This document shows positions 63,374-64,000 of a DNA stretch of 64,000 nucleotides, one piece after another. The stretch is from the NCBI RefSeq assembly GCF_932294415.1, contig NC_065544.1, positions 11,941,351 to 12,005,350 on the forward strand, read 5' to 3'. The notes beneath the pieces are model-generated. The model searched no databases and had not been told where the DNA came from. It saw only the letters and a program-made list of their open reading frames with translations. A program made the position numbers and the translations under genes. Position 1 is the stretch's first letter, and every line of letters begins with the position of its first letter. Source of the DNA: Quercus robur (Eukaryota > Streptophyta > Magnoliopsida > Fagales > Fagaceae).

Positions 63374-64000
63374 ATCTATAATTTTTAATCTGAATTATGA
63401 AATTAGTTTTCAAACAGAGAGGATCATTCATATCTTTCATGGTTGAAGTTTGTAGGGTATGAAGGATGAACCATTGAGATGGTCAGTTGATTATTGACAT
63501 GCCATGCAACTTCATGCTCAAATATCAAGCTCCCCTGTGCCTAAAAGGAAGGAAATATTTTAGCAAAGATTATATTCCATCCACCAACTTCCCATCATAC
63601 TAAAAAAGTTTCTGAAAGCATGATTAAGTCAAGATAGAGACACCTAAATTTTGATAATATTCTTTGCCTTTTCATCCCTCTATCTCAGAGGTCTTCATGT
63701 CTAGAAGAGGAGGTATGGTGGTTTGCTTTTGGCAATCAAAGCATCATTCTGTCTTTCACTTTATATTTTGAGTGAGTTTAACACTTTAAGAAACTTTTGT
63801 AACAAATACTCAACCGAACCAACCCCACAGCATGACACCAATATGACCTGACCTGACCTGACCCTCCCATTAAATACTGTAGCTTACAATTTACAAAACT
63901 CAAAGATTTAAATAAAAAAATGTCTAAATTAACAGAATTTTTACAATAAATTTCAATGCTATCTGACACATACTTGTTAATGATAGAGAATAAAATAGTA
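63374..64000. other. AT-rich end of the window
   Basis: No gene is visible. A short GACCT pentamer run ('gacctgacctgacctgac') lies near 63846. Confidence 0.4.

Noticed and set aside
1-64000. CRISPR arrays, bacterial operons or prokaryotic elements
   Set aside because: No regularly spaced short repeats and no prokaryotic gene organisation. The microsatellites and (GACCT)n run are simple repeats of a plant nuclear genome.

Overview
The window is nuclear DNA of a woody-type dicot. It has GT-AG introns, AT-rich intergenic DNA, many plant transposon families, and plant-only genes: a coiled-coil NLR, a GASSHO-type receptor kinase, a class III peroxidase and a TDIF/CLE peptide precursor. The look of the repeats makes me suspect a rosid tree, perhaps Fagales, but I cannot test that here.

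Layout. 0.5-3.7 kb (+): an intact single-exon CC-NB-LRR resistance gene. 4.3-10.4 kb: old nested tandem repeats carrying an exon-like NLR tail relic and two decayed fragments of a CCCH zinc-finger/ankyrin gene. 10.5-20.1 kb: a transposon field with a Mutator-type MITE, a long-TIR element carrying a WPP-domain fragment, a solo LTR, and a second long-TIR element carrying a piece of a wall-associated-kinase-like ectodomain. 21.4-33.0 kb (+): a three-exon gene for a small mitochondrial complex I subunit (NDUFB4/B15 type). Its 11.2-kb second intron holds an intact, very young Ty1/Copia element on the minus strand, inserted inside a SINE; its third exon encodes only five residues. 33.7-37.5 kb (-): a GSO1/GSO2-like LRR receptor kinase with one intron. 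37.6-46 kb: mostly gene-empty, with a perfect 441-bp TRIM. 46.1-53.5 kb: an intact peroxidase-7-like gene whose introns, exons 2-3 and 3' flank are tandemly duplicated; the second copy lacks exon 1 and is a pseudogene. 56.1-56.5 kb (+): a one-exon TDIF (CLE41/44) precursor. 56.5-64 kb: AT-rich DNA with a second solo LTR and a SINE.

The genes do not form an operon-like unit. Each is an independent transcription unit; the complex I gene and the GSO-like gene are convergent, about 0.5 kb apart. I did not find an unprecedented multi-gene system. The strongest unusual signals are (a) the Copia insertion, whose two ends carry extra PPT-side and PBS-side bases and no normal target duplication, (b) its reading frame running through the polypurine tract into the LTR, (c) two gene-fragment-carrying Mutator-like elements 6 kb apart, and (d) a peroxidase duplication whose breakpoint lies at the exon 1/intron 1 junction.
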